The notes under the pieces are model-generated. The model was given only the letters and a program-made list of their open reading frames with translations, was not told the origin of the DNA and made no database searches. A program made the position numbers and the translations under genes. Shown in pieces: positions 13,439 through 26,100 of a DNA stretch of 64,000 bases (its first letter is position 1; every line of letters starts with the position of its first letter). Source of the DNA: Sipunculus nudus (taxonomy: Eukaryota > Annelida > Sipuncula > Golfingiida > Sipunculidae); NCBI GenBank assembly GCA_026874595.1, contig CM049308.1:16430001-16494000 (forward strand). Reading direction: 5' to 3'.

Positions 13439-15893
13439 GGCCAAAAAAAAAAAACCTTTGTTTCCGGTAACATAGCAGAAAAATCTTGGGTCGGTAGGTA
13501 GGTAAAAGTTTTTTTTTTCTTTTTTTTTTTTTTTTACATTCCGTTTCTTTACACGATTTCAATGCTACATGGTCTCTATATGCTATCAATTTACACACAA
13601 AAAAACCTTAAATTTGTAATTACACGGACACACATGTATCTGAAATAGATATTCCGCCACGTATTAAGACATTCTGTATCAAAGTCTGACAGGTCCTAAA
13701 GTGTTGTGGCCTGATCTTCATCTTCGCTTACCGCAAATTTATGCAAAGAAGACAAAGCTGCATTCAGGTAACTTGCCACAGTCCCGAGTGATATCAGAAA
13801 ATGTCTGATTAATTTTACCTTAAAATTTGGAATAGAGACGTGGATGGGGGATAGGAAACAGGAATTTATTTTCCCTTGTCGTATCGTAAAAGCGGTCCTA
13901 ATTTGGATGATGCTATAATGGAAATATTAATGATGGCTATCATACAGATTGTTGCGAGTCAGATAGAAAAAAAGTATAAATATCTTTAAATGCATGTTTA
14001 TATTGGTTATTATAACTATTTATGCAATGCAATAATTTGTATTTGATGTTTGCAAATTAGTTAAAACATGGCATTTTATTGTAATGATTGTATCACCGGT
14101 ATTGAGAAAATATTGATGTGTTTACTTCCAAACCATCCTAGGACTTAACAATTTTTAAAGTGTCCAAAGGTTGTCTTTTGATTGTAAAAATTCAGTGTGT
14201 TCCTGGAGGTTCCAGTGAAAATATGTGATCTCATCTGCTAGTCGCTGTTTGTAGGTATTTATTTTGATCAGAAAAACAAACTCCCTAAATTCATGGAATC
14301 CCCCAAAAAGAGTTCCTTGGATTTATATTTTATTTAGTACAATTATCATACTATTCTTAATCATTTTCTGAGCATAAAGTTTGTACTATCTGGAATTTTC
14401 TAGGAAAGATCAGAAAATCTAATAAATTTCGCACAGATTGCCTGGGGTCATGATCGTCACTTAATCTATTTGACACATCATTCATGTCACCAGGTCACTT
14501 CCTTTTGCCCGGGGCGCATTTAAAAATATTGCCGGTTAACTGAATTGACTAGAAATATCCGAAGTTACCATGTGGATTTTTGCGGGAAACTGAAGTGGAT
14601 TTGCGATCACTGATTTGCCAGAAACCACTTGGTGCTCTGTTACCGTCAACTCACAACTGTCGAGAGGTCAGGAGTTCGTGCAATGCCGCTTGGGTGTGGA
14701 AAAAATGTGGCTGTTCCTTTTATCGTACACTGCGTACAACTGCTCAATTTAATATTCAAGATAATAAAGGGAGTGTACGCACAGGACGGAACAGCCTCCC
14801 GGAGCGCTACCGTGTCTTGTACTCTTTGTTACAACGCATACAACCGCGTAGTTTCCACTGGCAAGGTGGCTTCTTGGACGAGGGAATTCATCAAATAATA
14901 CAAATATTAGTGTTGAAATGGAATATTTTGTTATATTTATATATAGTATTAGGTGAAACAAGCCCATTTTATATCTCTGAATAACTTTGTTTAGACCAGT
15001 TGACGTGAAAATCAGTACCGCCGACCGTGTCCATTTTAAACTTCTGTTAGCAATATCAAAGTTGAAAGAAAAGAAACTGCAGGGGAATTTGACCTGAGAA
15101 AGTGGTGACTTGTAAGGTTTAAAGAAGAAATTCAGACATTTTTGCTGCAAAAAGTTTCATACATATACATTTAGTCCAGGATATTTTGGCGCGAAAGGAA
15201 AATCATACGCTCAAAACGTATTTTGCTTAACCTTTGCCGAATGAAATGACCCCCCGTCCTAATTGGTCGGTGCAAGTTTAGTCAGGTAACTCTGACAGTA
15301 GTATTGGTATATTCGCGTTTCTGTCAACGTAAGGTCTACCTCGTTTAATACCAGACGGTCGGACTTGAAAGCCTGGACTTCACATATATATAAGCCTGGA
15401 CCTCCAGCGACACATGTCAAGCGAAGATACACGGAGGTCGGCAAATGAGGAAATTTGACCAGTTACGTCAGAGACATTGTTAGGTCATTTATTAGAATAG
15501 ACTCTTCATATTATATAATAAGGCAACCTGACATAAACTGCCATAAATTACAACAATTACATGTCAAGAAAAAGAGAAGCTTCTAGAAGCATGCGTATTT
15601 AACAGTGGTGAACTTTTGAAATACCAAATGTGTCAATAAACTATCCTGTGCAGCGACTCTTAGCAAACGTCAGCCTGACTGGGAATACCGAGAGCGCTTT
15701 TTCTTAAGAATAATAATAGCGGAAATCTGCACTGAAAAGGTCTGTCGGGAAAATTGGGACACTTTTTTATTCTACAAAGGCATGTATTTATTGCTTATTT
15801 TGGCATACAAATCACTCTAAAAACTTTTGAGTCGGCTGGAAAAATTAGGGTCGGTCTGGTGACCGGAAACAAAAGTTTTTTTTTTTTTTGGCC
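13439..15893. mobile_element. PIF/Harbinger-like non-autonomous DNA transposon, 2,455 bp
   Basis: Terminal inverted repeats of about 33 bp: the left end reads GGCC, 12 A, then CCTTTGTTTCCGGT. The right end, reverse-complemented, reads GGCC, 14 A, then CTTTTGTTTCCGGT. The flanks are TAA on both sides (13436-13438 and 15894-15896), a 3-bp TWA target duplication typical of PIF/Harbinger. No DDE transposase or Myb-like frame was recognised inside; frames at 14580-14984 (+) and 14749-15150 (-) have no known domain. The interior keeps many CpGs (for example 15180-15250 and 14780-14880), unlike the surrounding intron, which suggests youth or lack of methylation. Superfamily assignment rests on the termini and target duplication only. 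Confidence 0.72.
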
Positions 15894-16400
15894 TAATGCA
15901 TTGATCACCATGATTCTGAGCACAAATATTGATCATGGAGTGTTTCATCAGTTTCTGCAGACTGGTGGCGCCACCTGTATTTTTTTTTATTTTTTACGAT
16001 TTTTTTTCTCTATTTTTGAGACCTTAAAAGATGTGGTCATCTGTTAACAGGGCACAAATCGTAGCTGCTGGACCTGGAATCTTCTTTCTTGACATGCTGG
16101 GAGGTTCATGAAAAGTCTCTTGGAAACCTGAAATTAGGTCTCTGTCACCCATATTGTCCGAGTTATGGGGCTCAGAAGTACCCCCCAGAATAATTGAAAA
16201 TTTGATACCAAAGTAGGGCACAAATCATAACCATGGGGCCCAGAATCTTCTAACTTGACATCCTGAGAGTTCCTCAAAAGTTCTCCCCAGAAACCTGAAA
16301 TTGGGTCACGGTGACCTATATTCTTAGAGTTTTTGGGTATGTTTGAGCTCCCCAGAAGTAATGCAAAATACACACAAATTGCCAGATTCCTCATGAAAGG
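15894..16400 (+). repeat. Second copy of the interrupted repeat, with internal 166-bp tandem units
   Basis: Begins GCATTGATC after TAA, repeats GGAGTGTTTCATCAG and GGTGGCGCCACC (15964-15975), but lacks the hairpin head. Two diverged units start at GGGCACAAATC near 16050 and 16216 (166 bp apart), each with a GAATCTTCT, GAAACCTGAAATT and CCCAGAA order. Short minus-strand frames here are translations of the repeat. Confidence 0.7.
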
Positions 16401-19400
16401 CTGGTTGGATTGTCATCAGATTTGTGCTTTTTGGTCTTGATGAACTTAAGCTAATATGCATGAACAATTATGCCACCTATCTTAATTAGTTGTCTGTGCA
16501 AGGACATATTATTAACATGTCAGTCAGCTGAGGATCATGACCAATGGGTCACTGGTTACATTGTAAGATTGCATGAATGTGAAATACAATTACAACACTA
16601 TGGTCCAGTCTGCAGAATTAACATGCAAGCAGAAATAGCCAGTATAATATATATATTGCCTGTATTGTTTCTTCTGACCTGTGTTCACTATGATAACAAT
16701 GCATTACTAGTTTAATATCATCACAGCAGCTGCTTCAGCATCCCAGCTGCTTGTTGAAGGATAATCTAGCATTCATTTCCAAGGTAACAGCTTTCAGCAG
16801 CCTTGGTGTCACCTTCACCAGATGAGGCCAGGCAGGTCGCGTCACCTGGGTACCGTGACAACCTCGGAATCATTCTATATCTGGATGTGTTGGATATGGT
16901 CACCTCCGAGGAGCATATTTTTTCCTGTTTCAGGATGCAGCGGCACCTGATCAGCCAATCAGCTTGTGGCTCAGAGTGTATGATCAGCTGCCCTGGGCTC
17001 CCCTATTTCTGGACTCATCCGTTTTCCAGATTGTACCCTTTCATGCTACGAAAACAATCAGCCGAAGATAGTGTTGTCACACGTCCTGAATTCCACAAAG
17101 TTTATTAAGTTAACTCTGAGCAGGAAGAAAGTCCATCTATATTAATGGAGGACTTACAAAACTCATTGTGGGCTTGCTGGTTATAATTTCTTTCCCAATA
17201 AAAAATGTATTTATTTTCTTAGTTTTGTTGCTTTAGGAATATAGTAAAATTATGGATCTTACAAAGATAAATAACATCACTCTAACTATTACATCACTCT
17301 AATGACAATTATATTTAATGTGTGCTGACTGAAAGAATATGATGAAGATATTAGACATGACTTAATTTCCAAGCATGCTCAATCCATATAATTAAATATG
17401 AATTTATTTTATAGTGTATCTATCTTGCAGGAATATAATAAAATTATAGACTATTGAATTTATTTTCTTTCATTCAACCTGTTTGTAGTGTAGCTTGTAA
17501 GAAACTTGCCTTTTAGGAACTTTCCAGTTTCTTTGACTAATTCTGCTTGAAGGGATGTCCTTACTGTTTTTGGATTCTGATTGACACTTGTGCATTTGCC
17601 TTTTGTCCTGGATCTGTAACTCTTTCAGGAATTGATTTCAATTGTTTTTGCCAGCAGAAAGTAGATGCAGGCAGAACTGGGCTTGTAATTTTATTACATT
17701 AAATCCAATGGTCGTTGTCAGTTCATCATAATTAAATTTATAAAAGGGTATTATTTATATTAGAGTTGATGGCACGATGACATGAGAATTGATGATGATG
17801 ACATGAGTGCCATTCTATCAGATGCAACTACCCTGAGCCTGTCATTTCATCATTAAGAACCAGGTGTAATGATAAAAAAAACCCTTGGTACCTGTAATTG
17901 ATAAGAAGACTACTGGGCTTGGTTGGGAAGTTATTACATTTCAGTCATCATAATATATACTGTAGTGCCTTGTAATCTGGTCTTATCAGAGTCTAATTTT
18001 CAAGCACAGTTTGTCCTTGTCTTACTCCATAATTCAAAACTGTTCATCATCACAATGAACCTCATAGATTTGAGCTTGCATACAAGTGGGGCATTGATAT
18101 TCCTTGTACAGTAGATTGTACTGTTTGATGCATCATTAATGAATGTAATTTACAAGATGGTAATATTCTGTAATAGACTGATATCACTGTGAATATCTGA
18201 GTAAAATATATTAAATATCATAGGTGATATCTCTTTTTTTTCACTATATATAGTTTCACTATAGTCACTAGAGTTTCAACATAGATCGCAAACATATAAC
18301 CCGTTCTCATGTTGGGACAGGCTCGTACACCTTTGTTGGGGCAACTTGTCCATAGGCCATGAGGCTTTTAGTGGTCCAAGCTGGATACAGTGGCATAGTT
18401 TCTGACTGATGCCACAGTGATAGACCCTTTGCCAAATAATGTCAATTATTTAATTATAAAAAATAATTATTTAATATAAAATCACCTAATTTAAGTCACA
18501 CTTTGCTTCATTGCTGATAGTTCAGAAACAAAAACTGACATGTCAGAGGTGATGCCATAGATAAGTTGTGTGGCAGTGGTTGAATGCCACCAGCATCAGT
18601 TGTATGTCATATTTTCTCAATGTTTGTTTCTGTAATTTACCAATGATGCCATACTTAAAAAATTGTATAACTCATTCCAAAGGTAACTGTGTAACCCTTT
18701 TTGAAAAAAAAGACCAAACTTTGTCAAATTGCCAAAGTGACTGTGTCAACTTTTTTAAAAATAGACCAAACTTGGTCAACTTGTCAACTTGGAAAATGTA
18801 TCTGGCAACTGCTCACACAAAGTGTAGTAACATTGTTTATAGGAGTCATAGATACCTAGTGTTCAGACGTTAAAGAAATGTGATTAAATTTTAGGAATTC
18901 AGGACTATTTAATAAAATGTATAGAAAATATATGTTTATCAGGTTATATACCAATAATTGATAATTCTTTTACATGATTTTAATTTATATATGCCACATG
19001 TTTTCTGATGATTAAACATTTTCTAGCTCTAATATCTACATGAATATTTGAATATAATTTTTTTAATCTAAATAATCAGTATTAGTGATATAAGGAGAAA
19101 ACCCATTTCTGGTAATTGTAGCTGGTGGAATCTGACACAAGTCACTCAAATAACCTAATTTCTTTATGTAGGGAGATTTCCCAATAGGGTCAAGGGAAAA
19201 TCAGAGAATTTATGTTGGAAAGGTCATCAGGAGTCATGGAATCAATATGACATTTGAAGTTCTTGCTGGAGCCCTGGAGTTATGTGGCCTTAAATCTGAT
19301 AATGAGATTTCATGCAGTTATAAGACAATCCCAAAGAGGTTTAGAATGCTTCAAGAGATGTTGGCAAACATTTCCTTTAATGTCAGCTTTTGCTGTAATC

Positions 19401-20182
19401 AGCCACCTGGGGTGTTACTATAAATTCTGTGAGGTAAGCATGGTCAGTTTCTCCAGGAGGAACCAGTGACATGCAGGTGTTTTAAAGCAGGGTTGGCTGG
19501 CTCAGGGTACAACAAAGTGCTAAAGGAACAATAGGAAATATATTTTTATAATTCTTTGCTAATTAAAGATAACCTTTTATCTTGTAAATATTTCATTGTA
19601 TAAAGTCTACATCAAAGTAAATTTTATTTAAAAGTGAATCCCTAAAAACCTAGAGGGGAGTAAAAGAATGTATGCTGAAATTTTCCTCGACAGACAATTA
19701 AAATTATTTATTGTATCAATTAATAGGATCAAATTTGAGTGAACTAAACAAAACTAAAAAATATGTATGATTGGCATTTTCAGTGTAATTAATGTTATTT
19801 CAAATGAAAATTTGTTCATATCTGCTGATTAATAACATTTCTTCTAAAAAAAATATAGGTTTTATCAAGTATGTATTTTCCGGTAGAGCTGCAATTCAGA
19901 GAAATTACTTTGGTTCAGTTTTGGCTTCATCAAGAAAATCAAATTCTTTTGAAGGTAAATTTGATTCTTATCAGACTGGAGGTTTATGTCAGAATATATG
20001 TTTATCAGAATAATCAGAATGGTACATTTCAATATTTTCCATATAGAAGGCAAAATGAGTTGCCATTTCTGTTCCATTTAGACTTTATCAGAGACATTAA
20101 GAATCCATATGAATGGATTTTGAAGAGTTCCTTTAACAGAATGATACAAAACAAGTATTATTTGAAGTTGTAGGCAGTAATT

Positions 20183-20195
20183 GTTGCTAGGTAAC
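20183..20195. promoter_or_regulatory. RFX X-box-like motif
   Basis: GTTGCTAGGTAAC: right half-site perfect, left half with one change, 1-bp spacer. It lies 86 bp from the motif at 20269. Confidence 0.4.
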
Positions 20196-20268
20196 TAAGT
20201 GCCTTAGATTTTATATATCATATCATACAAATGATTTTATTTGTTGAAGAAAGCAGAGCATCCTGTTG

Positions 20269-20282
20269 GTTTCCATGGAAAC
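20269..20282. promoter_or_regulatory. Palindromic X-box-like motif
   Basis: GTTTCCATGGAAAC is a perfect 14-bp palindrome and differs from the RFX consensus at one position per half. Confidence 0.4.
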
Positions 20283-23200
20283 AGGGATGAGTTGCAGCAG
20301 AACTTGAAGGTCATGTTCTTAAACTAGACTGTCACATCCAAAAAGTTGGTAGGTTATCACAATCAGCGGAATTGTAGAATATCTGCTAATTAACTGTTCT
20401 CATGATGGAAACCAAAATGGAAAGTAACAAAAATACACCCAAGCTATTGATATTCTGCTATTGATGACCATGTTCTCCTCATTCCCAGCTGAGCTGAATA
20501 ATGATTTGTATTTAAAATGAGCTGTGCAGCTCTCCACTGCAGTTGCGATCCTCTCGATAGCTGCACACAAAACAAAAATATTCGTTGTGGATGTTTAGGT
20601 AGCTCATGGCTATTTTTTTTTATTTATTGAGCCATTACGATCTTTGAGAAGAGCCATTTTTGCCATCGGGATAACTACCATAGTTAAAGATGCAGAATCA
20701 GAAGTACATTTTGGTTACAATGTCAGCATGCTGTCTCATTCTGGTGATTTATTAAAACAGCTAAAAGTACAATTGGACAATAAATGCCAGTTTTCATGCA
20801 CTGATGGTAGATCCTCAGTTCTGCTTCCAAAGGTGCCGCTATAACGCTGGCCTCCATGGTCTGTGTTACCATCTGGTATTCTATTGATTTCGAGTTCCAT
20901 GTACTTCAGAGTAAGAATGCTTTATACTGCTTTTTGCGATGAATATGCTGTGTTTAATGCCGCAAGGCTAAAAGCCCTATTAATACTTGTATAATTTTGT
21001 GTACAATTCTGACATCAGTGTCATTGTTGACAAATGGCCGCATCTGTTAAGAATTTATCACTACTCATTTCTGCATAAAAGGTGGCAACTTCCTTTAAGA
21101 AAGTCATGCCACCTATCATATAGTCATTTGAATTGCAGTTTTATCAAGCAAACTCACCAGTCAATCAAACTACTCTGAATTCTCTATCTATTACAGATTG
21201 CTTTCTTTATTCCAGCATCCTTTCCAGTCTGCATCATTCTTCTTGATTTTATTTTTAGTCTATCCATCCTTGTCTTTCGTCTGTTTTTAGTCATTTGTCT
21301 CTGGCCTTTTGTTTCTTTTTTACCATTTATATCTCTTTTCTGCTTTCCATGTTTTTGCCTTGATATTTTTTCTTTTCTTTTTCACTATTAGACTCAACAT
21401 TTCTTTTGTTTTAAAGTACCCGTCTTTGACTAACACCACTTTCTGGTTGCAAGACCTTGAAAGAAATCCTTCAGAGTTATTGTCTGTGTTACTTTGGTCA
21501 AAAGAAATGTACTTCCTCAGTTGGCAGCTACTGCAGGGAATAATTTACCTGGATTCACATAGCAGTTTACAAATCAGTTTTTGGTCAACTGCTCGTCAAT
21601 TGCTTGTTCTGATTAGCTGTGGCTGCATCAAGGAATATTAACGAGGGAAGCATTATCATGTAGAAACTGAAAACTTTCAGATCATTTGAACAAAAGGAAT
21701 CCTTAATTCATGAAATGATAGCGTTTTGGCTAATGCAGTTTACACATGATGCTCATGGCCTACAACAATATTGTATGCTAAGAGTTTATATTTTGTTAGA
21801 AAGTTTTTGCAACCTTTATATTGTTGCAAAGCTTGTTCTACTCATTAGGATCCAACGAACTTACACTCCAGTTCTTGATAGCCAAGCAACATGTTAAAGG
21901 TTCAAACAAAGCCAATGCTAGAACTGTTTATCAAAGTCATAAATGGCTAATCATTTTGCAGTACTCATCAGCAATGATCGCCAACCAGTTTTCTGCAAGT
22001 AAATTATTCCCTGGTTACTGCACTGGAAATTTCAACAAAATTGATATAAAATCGGAATGAAACACTCTGGAATAAAATGTCTGTCTCAAAAGTTACATGT
22101 TTTTAATTTTAGCATATTATAGAAAACCAGACTAATTTTAGCATAAATGTTAGCATATTATAGAAAATTTCAGGACTGTATTAAGATTTGATGAGCTTCT
22201 GCAACTGGTTTTAGAAAAAAAAGGAAAATAATAATTGAAGGAGGGTAGTGTGTCTGAATAAACAAGAACAAGCTCATTTCCTGCAAATAATGGTGGTTAT
22301 TGCTGATATTTTAGGGTCATATTCATGTTCTTTATAAAAAAAAAAATCCCCACATATTTGGCCTATTCTTAGTAGAGAATTTGGAAATTTTTTTTTCTGT
22401 GACTTTATTACTTACCCAAAATTGTTACTTTATTTCCAGTGACTTTTTTCCCAAGAATCTTGGAGAAGATCCTAATAAATGTATAGCATTGTAGATGACA
22501 GTTTCTTTCTCGAATTTTTATATGCATGTTTAAATAGTTAGCATTTAGTCAGATAATATATAATAAGTGTAAATCTTCCCATTTTCTTGCAGTTAAGGCT
22601 CCAATCATACCAAAACATTGAAAGTAAATGGTCTGAACTTTTTTTTTTAATTTTTGCAGCAGAAAGCAAATTATTGCATCTGTCATGAAAGAGATGTCTA
22701 GTGACATTTACCTGAAGCAGTAGGAAAGTGGAAATGATGTTGACAGATGGTTATTATAGAACGGGTAGTCTCTGACCAGCCATAATTAACCCTTGTTATC
22801 CACGTACGGATAGCTTGATGGATTTTATTAACAGTCTCAGTGGAGTCTGCTGGGCCCATTCACTTGTCTGAGCTGTCTCCGTGAAAATAAAAGCACATTT
22901 GAAAGTCGTCTGAAATATAAGCCCTGTTTGGCTGGTCTTTATGTATATTGCATTTTAAACAACCTGGGCGTTATATTCCTGTGAAGTTCTCCACCACTTA
23001 CATTTCAGGTGTGTGAAATAAGGTACATGTTTAAATGTCATCTTTATAGTTGTGTATTGAACTCACGTATAATCAAATGGACGATTATCTCGTTTACATG
23101 CTATAAGAATGCTGCCTTAAGATTGGACCTGTTGACATATCTTGTTTCTCATGGGTTGTTGCTTGTTTACAAACTGAATATTGTGTTTCCATGTGGACAA

Positions 23201-25012
23201 AAATTTTGGTCAGACCTTAAAATAAATCTACTTTGATGTTTTAATATGATTAGCTACATGCAATGATGTTATTGTAATTTTTGGGTGTAACACAAAAGCT
23301 GTTTATTTAAATAGAATTTATCCTTTGCTTTGTTATAGTCTGTTTGATTCAGTTATCAATCATGTATCAGTTATTTATAGTGCATCATTTATTAAATGCA
23401 TGTATTATATATATCAGATGATAATGTACAGCTGTATCCTACCTAGGATTTATCTGCTCGTTACTATTAAAAAAAAACACACCTTTTTCAAGAATGTAAT
23501 ATTATTGTACTTAACTGGTCATCTTCACAGTCATTGAAAAGATTCTCCAGTAATAGTTCAGAAGTAAATGCTTTATTTTAGCTATTTGAAAAAAAATGCT
23601 TGGCATTGTGAATTTGTGCATGTGAATAATTTTATTATTAGTAAAGGCTGATAATCACTCAGGTACAGACACTTTATTCAGAACATTATCCTTGAAGTAA
23701 ACCCAAATTTGTGCCTAATACAAGCTATTTGTGAAAGTCAGATGGTTAAGTTTAGTGCTAGGATTTTGGCATAAGGGGAGCTTCCACATTGAAGATGCCA
23801 TTGCCAAAAAAATGCCACAACACTAAGAAGAGTATGAAAAATTAAATTAATATTTAGTGAAATAATTTGATTGATAAACTAAAGCAAAAACTGTAATCTT
23901 TAATTTTTGAGTCTATGACTCTGAATATCTAAACTATTATTTCTGTTTTCGCTATACATTATTGATATTCTGTACATAAATAGCCTAAATTATTAATTGG
24001 TTTTCAGGATTTATGCTTTATTCACTTAAATTGTTGTGTGACCTTTCACTAGTTACAAGTTGATCAAAATAAAAAATATTGGGAATTATTATCAGTTGAA
24101 CATTAAAACATGTTTTCTTGCCATTACAATCATTAGATATGAGTTGTTAACAAATAGTTGCAGTTGTTATATTTTTATGTATGTCTCATGTAAAATGATG
24201 TTAAGGGGTCTCTCTTCCCACTTCAGTTGAGGAATATCCTTGGAAAAGGAACTCATTTAGACCTGAGTACCATGTATGAAAATATTCCCCTGGTATCATA
24301 GGAGAGGCTGGAACCACTGCCCTCAATGCAGATCATTTCCTTATCTTCCAAGGCACATAACCGCCAAACATGTCCCTTTAAAAAACTTACCATATTTTCA
24401 ATACCTAAAATGAAGGGTATCTCCAGGTCAGCATTGAATACCTGCATCTTTATTGGGAAGGTTGCCATTATAATAAGTAAATCATAGCTCCAGGCACACC
24501 GACTTGTTGTCAGATCCAAGTCTTAATAAGACCAGTCTGTGCGTGCCACTGTTTCTTAATGACAGGCAGTGAAGCTCTCATTAATGCTGGGCAAGTCGGG
24601 CTTTCTTTGCTGGGACAGCGAGACAACAGCCAGAAGAGATACAAGACTCCCTGTCTTGTGGTAGATAAGTCACTCTCTGCATTGCCTATATAATCGTTCA
24701 TGCATGCTCTGAGCTTTGTGATTGGTTTATTTTTTATCACATAATTTGTAACCGTATATGTGAGAAATGTTTTTCTGATTGCACTCTGATGAATATGAAG
24801 TTGGGAATGCAATATAGTGGTAATTCACAGAGTGCAATTATTAATTATTCCAACAGCTTAGAAATCTTTTCTCCAACAATTTTCCTCATTGTCTGCTGCA
24901 GCTAATACTGTCACGCTTCCATGGTGATCACATTAGTGCTCAAAATCATCATTGAAGACCTGGGAATTCAGTTTTTGCCAAGTTTTATTAATTTTTTTTC
25001 TGTTCATTACAG

Positions 25013-25151
25013 TTTCCGGAGCATGGTTTTTATGGACTCCAGGACAAGATCTTACTGTTCCGTCACGATCAGGGAGATGTCAATGTGCTGAAGCTGATTG
25101 TCAGTGCTTCCGAGGTCACTGAGGGCACTCTGGTTGAAGTGGTTATTTCAG
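25013..25151 (+). CDS. PRKD: Protein kinase D homologue, internal exon A (end of N-terminal ubiquitin-like region)
   Basis: Internal exon of a serine/threonine protein kinase D, a cytosolic and Golgi/membrane-recruited kinase activated by diacylglycerol and PKC. The 139-nt exon follows a T-rich acceptor ending in TTCATTACAG and is followed by a GTAAGT donor at 25152. In the open frame it starts FPEHGFYGLQDKILLF, continues with RHD and a VLKLIVSASE segment, and ends in LVEVVIS plus one base. This matches the conserved PKD stretch just before the first C1 domain (FPE-GFYG-DKILLF-HD, then a hydrophobic LVE-V-S strand). It starts in phase 0 and ends one base into a codon; exon B supplies the other two bases. 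The vertebrate protein has an intron at the same place, before FPE, as far as I recall. The exon that should precede it was not recognised in the 25 kb upstream. The family is clear; which paralogue is not, and many invertebrates have only one. Confidence 0.93.
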
Positions 25152-25844
25152 GTAAGTCAACTTGACCTTTTGCTGGATTCAGTAAATCATCAGTTTTGTG
25201 AACATCTGTGAGGCGTCCTAGTGATCCTAGTGCAGAGGAATTTCAACGATGTTGCGGTGACATTTGGATTACCAGGACCACCTTTGTAATATCTAGATGC
25301 ATTCAAGCATTTTTCATTCATAATTATATTTTATTAGACTTCATGAAAGCAATAATTCTATAGGTAGCTTTCTGTTGATTAAAATTAACAACCCTTTGTT
25401 TCTGCCACTAAAAATTGCCTCCATTTTCTTTTTATCCTGCACTAAATTTGGAAGGAATTTATATATTTTGATATGAAGTTATTTAAATGAAGTATGCTTT
25501 CTTAAGACTTTTTTGTCATTGCAAGTTTTCGATGCATCTTTGCACATTTTATCAGTGTAATATCAGGTAGAAAAATAAGAATATATCTGCCTCAGGTTTG
25601 GGCACCAATACTATGTTTGATCAGTTAGATTTATACCTGTGTTTGCAGTACAGATTAGTCTTTTTACTGCCAACAATTCAAAATAATTGTTCAAATTTTA
25701 TGGAATCTGCAGTGTTGAAAACACTTAGCTTTCCAGTTGAAATACTGTTTAAACCAATACTGACAGACACATAGTATCACACTTTATATCAGCTGAGTAG
25801 TAGGGAAGGGCTGCAGGGTAGTCTGTCATTTATCCATCAGCAAC

Positions 25845-26100
25845 CGGCATCTGTGGTTTAAGGGAAGAGCACAGAACCCAAAGCCAGGAAAGTTGTGAGT
25901 TCAGATCTCATCCAAGCAGCAGTGAGACATGGTAGGCCCCCACCCAGGGTGAGCACCCTCTAAGCTTAACTAAACACATACAGCTGTGTACTGCTCCCAA
26001 ACAAGTGTGTCTTTAGGGGGTTCTTCATTGTAATGACCCAGCAACTAGGATGGTTACACACCAAGGACCCTCAGGTGCAGTAGACAATGGGCCTGATTAT
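25845..26100 (+). repeat. tRNA-derived SINE-like element, copy 1
   Basis: The tRNA-like head has an A-box-like TGGTTTAAGGGAAGAGCA and a B-box-like GAGTTCAGATCTC about 30 bp on. The body contains CATGGTAGGCCCCCACCC and GAGCACCCTCTAAGC, which align with copy 2 at 35655. RNA polymerase III boxes are degenerate, so the copy is probably inactive. Confidence 0.6.

Larger units (their letters stand above)
1..25012 (+). other. Intron or upstream region of the PRKD gene, 5' of exon A
   Basis: At least 25.0 kb precede exon A and end in a good acceptor: a T-rich tract, then ATTACAG. No frame with PKD-like N-terminal sequence was recognised, so this is probably one long intron whose first part lies outside the window. 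It contains the tandem arrays, the nested transposon and the X-box motifs listed separately. Confidence 0.7.
16401..25012. other. Intronic sequence, no gene seen
   Basis: AT-rich, with no convincing exon until 25013. Relatively complex, non-repetitive-looking patches occur around 16740-17060, 20500-20880, 22740-22920 and 24500-24700. They could be regulatory, but I see no decisive signature. Confidence 0.5.

Noticed and set aside
14580-15150. Overlapping 134-codon (+) and 133-codon (-) frames in a CpG-rich stretch, considered as the first PRKD exon or a transposase
   Set aside because: No similarity to the PKD N-terminus or to DDE/Myb domains; the stretch lies inside the Harbinger-like element.
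16803-17108. 101-codon plus-strand frame in a complex patch
   Set aside because: No domain recognised and no supporting splice sites.
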